64,000 nucleotides of DNA from assembly GCA_965221755.1 (NCBI GenBank), contig OZ244921.1:744001-808000 (forward strand), in the 5' to 3' direction. The notes under the pieces were generated by a model that searched no databases, was not told where the DNA came from, and saw only the letters and a list, made by a program, of their open reading frames with translations. The stretch is from Azophilus sp965221755 (GTDB lineage: Bacteria; Pseudomonadota; Gammaproteobacteria; Pseudomonadales; Azotimanducaceae). The position numbers were made by a program, and so were the translations under genes. This document shows positions 35,020 through 43,137 of this stretch, in pieces; position 1 is the stretch's first letter, and the number at the start of each line of letters is the position of its first letter.

Positions 35020-37241
35020 GCGCTGCCTCGGGCGATGTTGATGACGGCGGGAATGTTGCGCAGGCGGCGGATGACTTGCGCCAAGTGGATTCGGCTGGTG
35101 ACGCCGACCGTCACCGAAACGGCGCTGGTTTCGGCGTTCCGCTCGGTGACGTTGATGTGCTCAACGCCTGCGTTGGCGGCGGCAACGGCGGTGGCGAGGT
35201 CGGCGATGATGCCCTTGCGGCGATTGACTGACAGGTGCAGGGGCGTGGCGAACTCGCTGTCCGCGGTCTTGGTCCAGCGGGCCGGGATGATCTGCTCGGG
35301 GCGTTCGCGCTTGGCCTTGGCGATGTTGGGGCAGGACTGCGCATGGACGGCGAAGCCCTTGCCCGGAGTCATGCGGCCAACGATCGGGTCTCCGGGCACG
35401 GGGCCGCAGCAGCGGCTGCAAGTGATCACCAACCCTTCACCGCCGCTGATGGTGACCGGCCCGCCATGCTCCACCGGCACCGCCTCGAAGTCCGGGTTGT
35501 CAGCGACCAGCAGCCGCTGGGCAACCACGTACGCCATCAGGTCGCCGACGCCTATGGCGCTGAGCACGTCGTCGAGGCGGCGGGCGCCGAACTCCTTGAA
35601 CACGCGCCGCAAGCGGCGGAAGTCGAGATCGCTGATTCGCGAGCCGGCGTTGGCCAACGAGCGGTTCAGGAGCTTGCGCCCCAAGGCGATGGCTTCGGCT
35701 CGGCGGCGGCTCTTGAGGGCGTGGCGGATGCCCGCTCGGGCCTTGCCGGAGACCGCGAAGGTGAGCCAATCGGGGCTTGGGCTGACGCTTTTGGCGGTGA
35801 TGATCTCGACGCTCTGACCGCTTTCGAGCTGCTGCGAGAGCGGGGACAGAACCCGGTCGATGCGGCAGGCGGCGCAGCGGTTGCCGATGTCGGTGTGGAT
35901 CGCGTAGGCGAAGTCCACGGGGCTTGCGCCCTTGGGCAGCTCAAGAATGTCCCCCTGCGGCGTGAAGACGTAAACGTTGTCGGGGAAAAGGTCGCTCTTG
36001 AAGCTCTCAATGAACTCCTGTGGATTGCCGGAGCGTTGCTGCATCTCCACCAGGTCGCGCATCCAGCGGTGGGTGCGCTGCCCGCCGGGCGCGCCATCCT
36101 CGGCCCCCTTGTACAGCCAATGGCCGGCGATGCCGTGGTCCGCCACCTCGGCCATGTGCTGGGTGCGGATCTGCACCTCGATGGGCGCGCCGTGGGCGCC
36201 GAACAGGGTGGTGTGCAGGGATTGGTAGCCGTTGGCCTTGGGGATGGCGATGTAGTCCTTGAAGCGGCCGGCAACCGGTTTGTACAGGCCGTGCGCCACG
36301 CCCAGCGCCCGGTAGCACGCATCCTCGTCGTCCACCACGACCCGCAGGCCGAACACGTCCATGATCTCGCGGAACGGCTTGCGCTGGCTTTTCATCTTGT
36401 TGTAGATCGAGTACAGATGCTTCTCGCGGCCGCTCACCCGGGCCGCCACGCCCTCGGCGTCGAGGGCCGCCTGCAGCGCCTTGCAGGCCTCCTTGACCAG
36501 CGTGCGCCGCCGCCCGCGGGCCTTTGCCACCGCCCGTTCGATGCGGTCGGCGCGCAGCGGATGCAGCGCCGCAAAGCTCAAATCCTCAAGCTCGGTGCCG
36601 ATGCGAGCCATGCCCAGCCGATAGGCGATCGGCGCGTAGTAGTCGAGGGTTTCCCGGGCGATGCGCCACCGCCGTTCCGCCCGCAACGCCCCGATGGTGC
36701 GCATGTTGTGCAGGCGGTCGGCGATCTTGACCAGCACCACCCGGACATCCCGGGCCATCGCCAGCACCATCTTCTGCATGTTCGAGGCCTGCGCCTCGGC
36801 ATGGCTGCTGAACATGGCGGACAGCTTGGAGACCCCGTCCACCAGTTCCGCCACTGGCTTGCCGAAGCGCTTTCCCAACGTCGCCTTGGCCACCGTGGTG
36901 TCCTCGATCACGTCGTGCAGGAGCGCCGCCATCAGCGTCTCGTGGTCCATGCGCATCTGCGCCAGGATGGCGGCCACCGCCAGCGGATGGGAGATGTAGG
37001 GATGCCCGGTCAGCCGCCGCTGGCCGGAATGGGCTTGGTCGGCATAGGCATAGGCAGCGCCGACGGCATCGATTTCCGCAGCGGGCAGATAGTCGCCCAA
37101 GGTTTTGCGCAGGCCCGCAAACGTGCAGGGCGCAGCCACTTGGTCGCGCCGGGCCCTAGCGGCCAACTGCGCCGAGGGGCCGGGCTCAAGCTCAACCGCT
37201 GCCGCAGTCCTCCGAGCCACAAGCTGCCCCCGCAACACCAT
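35016..37241 (-). CDS. spoT: Bifunctional (p)ppGpp synthetase/hydrolase
   Basis: Long RSH enzyme controlling the stringent response. ATG 37241 gives 741 residues (TTG 37265 is 8 codons further out). HD hydrolase domain near 70-200 with HPYISHPLAVAAIL and LLHDVIEDT; synthetase domain near 270-390 with DVFGLRVVVDDED and YIAIPKANGYQSLHT; TGS domain near 420 (VYVFTPQGDILELPKG); C-terminal zinc-finger-like region (CSRCCGPVPGDPI) and an ACT domain. Both active sites look intact. The stop overlaps the CTG of recG. Confidence 0.95.
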   Translation of the reverse strand: MVLRGQLVARRTAAAVELEPGPSAQLAARARRDQVAAPCTFAGLRKTLGDYLPAAEIDAVGAAYAYADQAHSGQRRLTGHPYISHPLAVAAILAQMRMDHETLMAALLHDVIEDTTVAKATLGKRFGKPVAELVDGVSKLSAMFSSHAEAQASNMQKMVLAMARDVRVVLVKIADRLHNMRTIGALRAERRWRIARETLDYYAPIAYRLGMARIGTELEDLSFAALHPLRADRIERAVAKARGRRRTLVKEACKALQAALDAEGVAARVSGREKHLYSIYNKMKSQRKPFREIMDVFGLRVVVDDEDACYRALGVAHGLYKPVAGRFKDYIAIPKANGYQSLHTTLFGAHGAPIEVQIRTQHMAEVADHGIAGHWLYKGAEDGAPGGQRTHRWMRDLVEMQQRSGNPQEFIESFKSDLFPDNVYVFTPQGDILELPKGASPVDFAYAIHTDIGNRCAACRIDRVLSPLSQQLESGQSVEIITAKSVSPSPDWLTFAVSGKARAGIRHALKSRRRAEAIALGRKLLNRSLANAGSRISDLDFRRLRRVFKEFGARRLDDVLSAIGVGDLMAYVVAQRLLVADNPDFEAVPVEHGGPVTISGGEGLVITCSRCCGPVPGDPIVGRMTPGKGFAVHAQSCPNIAKAKRERPEQIIPARWTKTADSEFATPLHLSVNRRKGIIADLATAVAAANAGVEHINVTERNAETSAVSVTVGVTSRIHLAQVIRRLRNIPAVINIARGSA

Positions 37242-37265
37242 TGCCGTCCAACCGGCGTTTTCCAA

Positions 37266-37404
37266 GCGTCAAGTGGGCCACTGCCCTCTCCAAAGCGCTC
37301 GCCTAGCTATTTTCAGCCAGCCGATGGTACACTCGCGAACCACAAAATGCACAAATAATGTACAAATGTCGCAATAACGCTTGAGTGCGGCGCTTCGCCA
37401 GCCC
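37266..37404. other. Spacer between gmk and spoT (no rpoZ)
   Basis: In many gammaproteobacteria rpoZ, encoding RNA polymerase omega, lies here. The 139-base AT-richer spacer has no room for it and no matching peptide in any frame. It holds the 11-base direct repeats described separately. Confidence 0.6.
37346..37367. promoter_or_regulatory. Abutting 11-bp direct repeats upstream of spoT
   Basis: AATGCACAAAT and AATGTACAAAT lie side by side at 37346-37356 and 37357-37367, one helical turn apart and about 105 bases before the spoT ATG. A related partial CACAAAAT precedes them. Likely a protein-binding site or part of the spoT promoter. Confidence 0.4.
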
Positions 37405-38211
37405 TCAAGACAACAGGCCCGCGATGAGCGCCCGCTGCCGCTCGGCCTGCACGGGCGTTTTGAGGCGCTCCGCTTGGACGATGGCCCGGAGATTGTCCAG
37501 CGCGGCGTTGAAGTCGTCGTTGACCACCAAATAGTCGAAGTCGGCGAAGCGGGACATTTCCGAACGCGCCTCGACCAAGCGTTCGGCAATGGACTCCGGA
37601 CTGTCCGCGCCCCTCGCCGCGAGCCGCTCCTGCAGCGTGTGCCGGGACGGCGGCAGCACGAACACCCCGATCAGGCCGGGCGCCTGACGACGAACCTGGG
37701 CGGCGCCCTGCCAGTCAATCTCGAGAATGACGTCGCGCCCGCCCGCCTGCTTGGCGGCCACCTCCTTGGCCGCAGTGCCGTAGCGGTGGCCGAACACCTC
37801 GGCGTGCTCGAGAAACTCCCCCGCCGCCGCCATCGCCACGAAGCGCGCGGAATCGATGAAGTGGTAGTCCCTGCCATCGACCTCGGCGACCCGTCTGCGG
37901 CGGGTGGTATGGGAAACCGAGACGGCCAGATCGGAATCGGCTTGGGTCAACGCCCTCACCAAGCTGGTCTTGCCGGCCCCCGACGGCGCGCAGATGGCGA
38001 ACAGCAGTCCAGAGCCTTCAGCCGGGGTGCGCGAGGGGACGCCCCTCGCAGGAAGAGAGCCTTCAGCCGGGGTGCGCGAGGGGACGCCCCTCGCAGGAAG
38101 AGAGCCTTCAGCCGGGGTGCGCGAGGGGACGCCCCTCGCAGGAAGAGAGCCTTCAGCCGGGGTGCGCGGGGGGGCGCCCGGCGCGCAAAAGCCGTCATCG
38201 GGTTCGGTCAT
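37405..38211 (-). CDS. gmk: Guanylate kinase with repeat-encoded N-terminal extension
   Basis: The core (from about residue 68) is a standard guanylate kinase: P-loop CAPSGAGKTSL, SVSHTTRRRRVAEVDGRDYHF, VILEIDWQGAAQV and the RLVEARSEMSRFADFDYLVVNDDF lid region. It phosphorylates GMP/dGMP with ATP. The first 67 residues are not normal: they are a short leader (MTEPDDGFCAPGAPP) and tandem repeats of a 15-residue unit, GSLPARGVPSRTPAE, encoded by the 45-bp array at 38011-38190. The next in-frame Met lies within the enzyme, so the extension is probably translated. yicC ends 6 bases upstream. Confidence 0.93.
   Translation of the reverse strand: MTEPDDGFCAPGAPPRTPAEGSLPARGVPSRTPAEGSLPARGVPSRTPAEGSLPARGVPSRTPAEGSGLLFAICAPSGAGKTSLVRALTQADSDLAVSVSHTTRRRRVAEVDGRDYHFIDSARFVAMAAAGEFLEHAEVFGHRYGTAAKEVAAKQAGGRDVILEIDWQGAAQVRRQAPGLIGVFVLPPSRHTLQERLAARGADSPESIAERLVEARSEMSRFADFDYLVVNDDFNAALDNLRAIVQAERLKTPVQAERQRALIAGLLS
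38011..38190. repeat. 4 x 45-bp tandem array inside gmk
   Basis: Units start at 38011, 38056, 38101 and 38146; the first three are identical as far as can be read and the fourth (38146-38190) is diverged. Each unit has the palindrome GCGAGGGG-ACG-CCCCTCGC. The 45-base length keeps the gmk frame. Confidence 0.95.
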
Positions 38212-38217
38212 GGCCCG

Positions 38218-39083
38218 CTATTCGAGGTTCTGGACCTGTTCGCGAATCTGGTCGATGGCGACCTTCAAGTCCACGGAGACTCGGGCGGCGGCCGGCAGCA
38301 CGGACTTGGCCGCCAGGGTGTTGGCTTCGCGCATCAGCTCCTGGGCCAGAAAGTCGAGCCGACGGCCATGGGGGCCAGGACCGTTCAGGCGGGTGCGGGC
38401 CTCCTGGAGGTGGATGCCCAAGCGGTCCAGCTCCTCCGCCACATCGGCTTTCTGCGCCAGCAGGGCGACTTCCTGGGCCAAGCGATCGGCGGCAACGTCG
38501 GCCTTGAGTTCCGCCAGCCGGGCCTGCAGCCGATCGCGCAGGTCATCGGCCGCGCCGCTGGCAAGTCGCCGACACTCGGCGACAATGGCCTCGATCTCGT
38601 CCAAGCGCTTGGCGATGACGTCCCGGAGCGCCGCACCCTCACTGCGACGGCGCCCACCAATGCATCGAGCGCGGTTTGGAACAGCGCCCCAATGGCGTCC
38701 GCAACCGGTCCGGCGGGACTGATGGCGCCCTGCTGCAGCATCCCCGGCCAACGCAACAGATCCATGGGATTGCTGACGTGCGCCTCCGGCGCGTCGCGCC
38801 GCACCCGTTCCAAGGTGGCCAACAACTGCAGCAGCAGGGGCCTGTTCAGTTCCAGGGCCTCGCCGGAGCCGTTCTGACTGATGGCCAGAACGCACATCAA
38901 CTTGCCGCGCTTGAGCCGGCCAGCGGCAGCTTCACGCAACGAATGCTCAAGGGAGCGCAACTCGTCAGGCAGGCGAAACTGCACGTCAAGAAAGCGGTGG
39001 TTCACTGCTCGCAGCTCCCAACCGATGTCGCAGCCGAGCGCGGTTTCCTCACAGCGGGCGAAGGCGGTCATGCTTTGCACCAT
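38218..39083 (-). pseudogene. yicC: YicC-family endoribonuclease gene with a single frameshift
   Basis: YicC/YloC proteins are endoribonucleases linked to RNA turnover and stress. The N-terminal part (MVQSMTAFARCEE, WELRAVNHRFLDVQFRLP, LRRWPGML-type region here LLRWPGMLQQG) reads from ATG 39083 to about 38655. The conserved second half (EGAALRDVIAKRLDEI ... GRRLDFLAQELMREANTLAAKS) is in another frame, to 38218. The join needs one extra C in a GC run at about 38649-38655; the total of 866 bases is one short of 867. It may be a real mutation or a base-calling error. If corrected the protein is 288 residues. Confidence 0.85.
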
Positions 39084-39128
39084 GGTGGACGTCCAAGCCG
39101 GATGGGCGGCTTGGATTCTAGCCCATCT

Positions 39129-39161
39129 TGGGCGCCGTGCGGCGCCCAGGCCGTGCGGCCT
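39129..39161. terminator. Two GC hairpins between pspC and yicC
   Basis: TGGGCGCCG-TG-CGGCGCCCA (39129-39148) is followed by AGGCCG-TG-CGGCCT (39148-39161). They follow the pspC stop on the minus strand. There is no T-run, so termination is only one option; they may be repeat-type hairpins. Confidence 0.35.
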
Positions 39162-39192
39162 GACGGTCGCGGCGGACCTCCGGTTCGTCAGC

Positions 39193-39399
39193 CTAGTCGT
39201 CGAGCACGGCCCAAGCGATGAGGTAGGCGGCGATGGTCAGCTTGGGCAGGAAGAGCGCGGTGACGACCATGCCCGCTCGAACCGAGGCGGGGTCGGTGCC
39301 GAACGCCTTGGCAAAGCCCGCGCAAACCCCCGCGATCCAGCCGTTTTCCTTGTCGAGGCGCGCGCTGCGCCGCAGCCTGTGAAGTTGATTGGCGGCCAT
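39193..39399 (-). CDS. PspC-domain membrane protein
   Basis: ATG 39399 with GGAAG upstream gives 68 residues; a longer frame reaches 39441. The sequence LRRSARLDKENGWIAGVCAGFAKAFGTDPASVRAGMVVTALF and a second hydrophobic part (LTIAAYLIAWAVLDD) is a PspC domain, here standing alone. PspC proteins sense envelope stress together with PspB/PspA, which are not encoded nearby. Confidence 0.8.
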   Translation of the reverse strand: MAANQLHRLRRSARLDKENGWIAGVCAGFAKAFGTDPASVRAGMVVTALFLPKLTIAAYLIAWAVLDD

Positions 39400-39684
39400 C
39401 AGGGCTTCCCAGGCTCGAGGATGGCTTGGATGCGCAGCCAAGCGGGCATGAATTCAACATCGGCGCCCCCGTAGGCGGGTGCGGCGGCGCTCGGCAGCGC
39501 TCGGTCCGCAAGGACGCCGTGTGCGGGCTCAGAAACATCTCGGAACCTGACCCACGCAAAAGGCGCGGAGTTTCGCGGCAGCGAAACCGCATCCGCGACC
39601 GCCAGGCCGCGCGTCGTCGCGTCTGCCTTGGGTTAAACTAGCCGCCGCACGCAATCCGAACCGCCTCCAAGGAGACCGCTCCCA
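39400..39684. other. Intergenic region with dispersed repeat B
   Basis: The gap between pspC and the divergent acyl-CoA synthetase gene holds repeat copy B (39521-39613) and a purine-rich AGGAG (about 39669-39674) before ATG 39685. No gene recognised. Confidence 0.5.
39521..39613 (+). repeat. Dispersed hairpin repeat, copy B
   Basis: Contains GTGCGGGCTCAGAAACATCT, CGGAACCTGACCCACGC, GGAGTTTCG-CGGCAG-CGAAAC and CGCGACC-GCCA-GGCCGCG in the same order as copy A. Confidence 0.85.
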
Positions 39685-41337
39685 ATGGCCATGCAACATA
39701 CGCCCCTGCTGATGTCCAACATCCTCGACCGAGGCGCCAAGGTCGCGCCCCAGGAGGAGATCGTGACGGCAACCGAGGCCGGGGTGCGCCGTCAGACCTA
39801 TCGCCAGACCCGAGACCGGGCGCACCAACTGGCCCATGCCCTGCGCCAAGCGGGCATCGGCATCGGCGACCGGGTGGGCACCTTCATGTGGAACGGCTCC
39901 CGGCATCTTGAGGCCTACCATGCCTGCGCCGGAATGGGGGCGGTGCTGCACACGCTGAACATCCGCCTGAGCGCCAAGGATCTGGAGTACATCATCAATC
40001 ACGCCGGCGATAAGCTCATCATCGTGGATGCCGACGCGCTGCCGTTGCTGGAGGCGCTCAAGGACGCGATTCCGAGCGTGGAGCAGGTGGTGGTGGCCAC
40101 GGAGGCGGGCTTCGAGGGCTGGACAACCCGCTTGCCCCAGGCGGTGGACTACGAAGCCTTCATCGATGGGCGGCCCACCGAGTTCAACTGGCCCGAGATC
40201 AGCGAAAACGCGCCCTTGGGCCTGTGCTACACCAGCGGCACCACGGGCAACCCCAAGGGCGTGGAGTACGAGCACCGCTCCCAGTACCTGCACACGTTGA
40301 CCCAGTGCATGACCGACTCCATGAGCCTTTCCGGCGCTGACACCGTACTCGGCGTCGTGCCGATGTTCCACGCCATGGGCTGGGGCGTGCCTTGGTCGGC
40401 GCTGATGCTCGGCTGCAAGCAGGTCATGCCGCATCGATTCATGGCCCCGGAACGGCTGCTCAGCCTCTTGGCGGATGAAGGCGTGACCCTGTCGGCGGGG
40501 GTGCCCACCATCTGGCAGGGCGTGAAAGGCCTGGTTGAGGCCAATCCGGGCCAATACGACCTCTCCAGCCTCTCGCGGCTCACCTGCGGCGGCTCCGCGC
40601 CGCCGCCGTCCTTGATCCGCTGGTACTGGGACACCTTGGGCGTGGAGATGATCCAAGGCTGGGGCATGACCGAGACCTCGCCCTTGGCCACCCTGTCCCG
40701 GCGCGTGATGAAGCGCAGCCAGCTGTCGCTTTCCGAGGACGCCCAATTCGAGAACGTGGCCAAGGCCGGCCAAGTCATGCCGGGGCTGGAGCTCGACATC
40801 TTCGACGAGGCGTTCAACCGCCTGCCCCATGACGGCGAGAGCGTCGGCGAAATCCTCATCCGCGGCCCTTGGATCTGTTCGGAGTACTACCACGACCCGC
40901 AGCCGGAGCGCTTCCACGACGGTTGGCTCATAACCGGCGACGTGGGCAGGATCGACCCCGAGGAGTACCTCATCATCTCCGACCGTTCCAAGGACTTGGT
41001 CAAAAGCGGCGGCGAGTGGATTTCAAGCGTGGACCTGGAGAACCACATCGTCGCCCTCGACGGCGTCGCCCAGGCTTGCGTGGTGGCGCAGCCGCATCCC
41101 AAGTGGGACGAGCGTCCGGTGGCCCTGGTGGTGCTCGACGCCGGTGCCGCGGTGGGCGTCAAGCGGATTCTCGATCACTGCGCCGAGGCCTTCGCCCGAT
41201 GGCAACTGCCGGATGACGTGCTCTTCGTGGACAGCGTTCCCCTCACTTCCACCGGCAAGATGGACAAGAAGGTGGTGCGCGCCGATCTGGCGGCGCAGGG
41301 CTACCAACTCCCGGACCTCCGCGACAAGGCGGTTTGA
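39685..41337 (+). CDS. Medium/long-chain acyl-CoA synthetase (AlkK/DmdB-like)
   Basis: ATG 39685 gives 550 residues. Motifs: CYTSGTTGNPKGVEYEHRS near 180, PMFHAMGWGVPWSALMLG near 225, GWGMTETSPLA near 325, LITGDVGRIDPEEYL near 415, SDRSKDLVKSGGEWISS near 430 and the C-terminal STGKMDKKVVR with the catalytic Lys. The EYEHRS and WGMTETSP variants group it with the AlkK-like and methylmercaptopropionate-CoA ligases. It activates a carboxylic acid with ATP and CoA. It is followed closely (12 bases) by nfeD. Confidence 0.93.
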   Translation: MAMQHTPLLMSNILDRGAKVAPQEEIVTATEAGVRRQTYRQTRDRAHQLAHALRQAGIGIGDRVGTFMWNGSRHLEAYHACAGMGAVLHTLNIRLSAKDLEYIINHAGDKLIIVDADALPLLEALKDAIPSVEQVVVATEAGFEGWTTRLPQAVDYEAFIDGRPTEFNWPEISENAPLGLCYTSGTTGNPKGVEYEHRSQYLHTLTQCMTDSMSLSGADTVLGVVPMFHAMGWGVPWSALMLGCKQVMPHRFMAPERLLSLLADEGVTLSAGVPTIWQGVKGLVEANPGQYDLSSLSRLTCGGSAPPPSLIRWYWDTLGVEMIQGWGMTETSPLATLSRRVMKRSQLSLSEDAQFENVAKAGQVMPGLELDIFDEAFNRLPHDGESVGEILIRGPWICSEYYHDPQPERFHDGWLITGDVGRIDPEEYLIISDRSKDLVKSGGEWISSVDLENHIVALDGVAQACVVAQPHPKWDERPVALVVLDAGAAVGVKRILDHCAEAFARWQLPDDVLFVDSVPLTSTGKMDKKVVRADLAAQGYQLPDLRDKAV

Positions 41338-41349
41338 ACGAGGCGACCG

Positions 41350-42981
41350 ATGTCCAGCAAGTCCTTCCGGTCGTTCGCCGCGGCGCTGCTGCTGGCCGCA
41401 GCCGCCGTCGCTGCGGGGGATGAGCCCGCCGGCGCCGCAATTGGCGAAAACGACGTCGCTGGCGGCCAACCCGCAAGCCGAGCCGAGGTCTGGGTGGTCA
41501 GTCTCGACGGCGCCGTAGGCCCGGCCAGCGCCGACTGGGTGATCCGCGCCATCAAGGACGCCGGCGAAGCGAATGCCGAAGCCTTGGTAATCCGCATGGA
41601 CACGCCGGGCGGCCTCGACAAGTCCATGCGCGATCTCGTGAAGGTCATCCTGGCCGCCGAGGTGCCGGTGATCACCTACGTCTCTCCCGAAGGGGCCCGG
41701 GCGGCCAGCGCCGGCACCTACATCGCCTATGCCAGCCACATCGCTGCCATGGCGCCCGCCACCAACATCGGCTCATCCACGCCGGTTAGCATCGCGCCCG
41801 CCGGGCCGACCCCCAACCCCCGGCCCAAGAGGCCGACGCCGGGCCCGGAGGGGAGCGACGGCGAAGCCGAGGGCCAAGAGCCGCCAACGGCCGCCGGGCC
41901 GGCTGCGGACGCGATGACCAACAAGGTCGTCAACGATGCGGTGGCCTATTTGCAAGGCTTGGGCGAAAAGCGCGGGCGCAATGTCGAATGGGCGGAAAAA
42001 ACCGTGCGCGAGGGCGCCAACGTGCGGGCCACCGAAGCGGTTGAGCGGAACATCGTCGATCTGCTGGCGCCCAACTTGGCTGCGTTGCTTGCCAGCCTTG
42101 ACGGGCGCCAGGTCACCATCAACGATGAGGTCCGCACCCTTGCCACCGCCAATGCGGAGCTGCGCTTTGTGGAAACCGACTGGCGACACGAGCTGCTGTC
42201 CATCATCACCGACCCGTCCATCGCCTACGGCCTGCTCATCATCGGCGTCTATGGGCTGATTCTGGAATTTTACAATCCCGGCATGCTGTTCCCGGCGGCC
42301 ACAGGCATCATCTGCCTGCTGCTCGGCGCCTATGGGCTGCAGATGCTGCCGATCAACTACGCGGGCCTCGCCCTGATCGTGATCGGCCTCGGCATGCTGG
42401 TTGCGGAGGCGGTCACCCCCACCTACGGCGTGCTCGGCGTGGGCGGCGTGATCGCCTTCGTCATGGGTTCGGTCATGTTGATGGACACCGATCTGCCAGG
42501 CTATCAGATCTCCTTGCCGATAATCGCCGGGTTCGCCATCTCCGCCGGTAGCATCGCCTTCTTCGTCATCGGCAGCGCGGTGCGCGCCCGGCGATCGCGG
42601 GTGGTGAGCGGTCAGGAAGGCATGGTGGGCGCCGCCGCCTTGGCGCTGGAGGATTTTGACGGCGAGGGCGCGGTGCGCGCCTTCGGTGAAGTCTGGCGGG
42701 CGGAGTCGGACGCGCCGCTCAAGAAGGATCAACCGGTGAGGGTCACGTCGGTCAAGGGCTTGCTGCTCAAGGTCGAACCCACTTTTATTAAGGAGCCCTC
42801 CTCAGCTTGGGGAGCGCGAGGGGGACGCCCCTCGCATGAGGAGCCCTCACCTCAGCTTGGGGTGCGCGAGGGGACCGCCCCTCGCATGAGGAGCCCTCAG
42901 CCGGGGGAGCGCGAGGGGGGACGCCCCTCGCATGAGGAGCCCTCAGCCGGGGGAGCGCGAGGGGGGACGCCCCTCGCATGA
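41350..42981 (+). CDS. nfeD: NfeD-family membrane protein with ClpP-like domain
   Basis: The 543-residue frame opens with a signal peptide (AAALLLAAAAVAAGDEPAG) and a ClpP-like serine-protease domain: LVIRMDTPGGLDKSMRDLVK near 80 and YVSPEGARAASAGTYIAYASH near 115 (Ser in ASAG). A Lys-containing KVVNDAVAYLQGLGEKRGR helps the dyad. Four membrane helices follow (about 290-400) and then an OB-type NfeD tail near 440-480. The last ~60 codons run into the tandem array, so the natural end probably lies near FIKEP. NfeD proteins act with SPFH partners. Confidence 0.9.
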   Translation: MSSKSFRSFAAALLLAAAAVAAGDEPAGAAIGENDVAGGQPASRAEVWVVSLDGAVGPASADWVIRAIKDAGEANAEALVIRMDTPGGLDKSMRDLVKVILAAEVPVITYVSPEGARAASAGTYIAYASHIAAMAPATNIGSSTPVSIAPAGPTPNPRPKRPTPGPEGSDGEAEGQEPPTAAGPAADAMTNKVVNDAVAYLQGLGEKRGRNVEWAEKTVREGANVRATEAVERNIVDLLAPNLAALLASLDGRQVTINDEVRTLATANAELRFVETDWRHELLSIITDPSIAYGLLIIGVYGLILEFYNPGMLFPAATGIICLLLGAYGLQMLPINYAGLALIVIGLGMLVAEAVTPTYGVLGVGGVIAFVMGSVMLMDTDLPGYQISLPIIAGFAISAGSIAFFVIGSAVRARRSRVVSGQEGMVGAAALALEDFDGEGAVRAFGEVWRAESDAPLKKDQPVRVTSVKGLLLKVEPTFIKEPSSAWGARGGRPSHEEPSPQLGVREGTAPRMRSPQPGEREGGRPSHEEPSAGGARGGTPLA

Positions 42982-43118
42982 GGAGCCCTCAGCCGGGGGA
43001 GCGCGAGGGGGGACGCCCCTCGCATGAGGAGCCCTCAGCCGGGGGAGCGCGAGGGGGGACGCCCCTCGCATGAGGAGCCCTCAGCCGGGGGAGCGCGAGG
43101 GGGGACGCCCCTCGCATG
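42791..43118. repeat. 7-unit, ~46-bp tandem array between nfeD and the SPFH gene
   Basis: Units begin at 42791, 42839, 42889, 42935, 42981, 43027 and 43073. The first two are variant (48 and 50 bases); the last five are 46 bases and near-identical. Each has GCGCGAGGGG-(GG)ACG-CCCCTCGC, the same palindrome as the gmk array. Because 46 is not a multiple of three the frame rotates, so only the first copies are in the nfeD frame. Confidence 0.95.
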
Positions 43119-43137
43119 AATAAGGAGAAGTGATTCG

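Noticed and set aside
35235..37358. Long plus-strand frame antisense to spoT (707 codons)
   Set aside because: It has no family signal and arises from codon bias on the complementary strand of a clear spoT gene. Similar shadows oppose the CoA synthetase (39529-40917), dctM (49796-51274), the ABC ATPase (57060-59075) and gspE (10143-12083).
38011..38190. CRISPR-like array in gmk (also 42791-43118)
   Set aside because: Units abut directly with no spacers, no cas genes are near, and the unit contains a strong palindrome. These are tandem repeats, not CRISPR.
42982..43137. Additional small genes in the 46-bp array
   Set aside because: Frames there simply repeat the translated unit and end at the periodic TGA.
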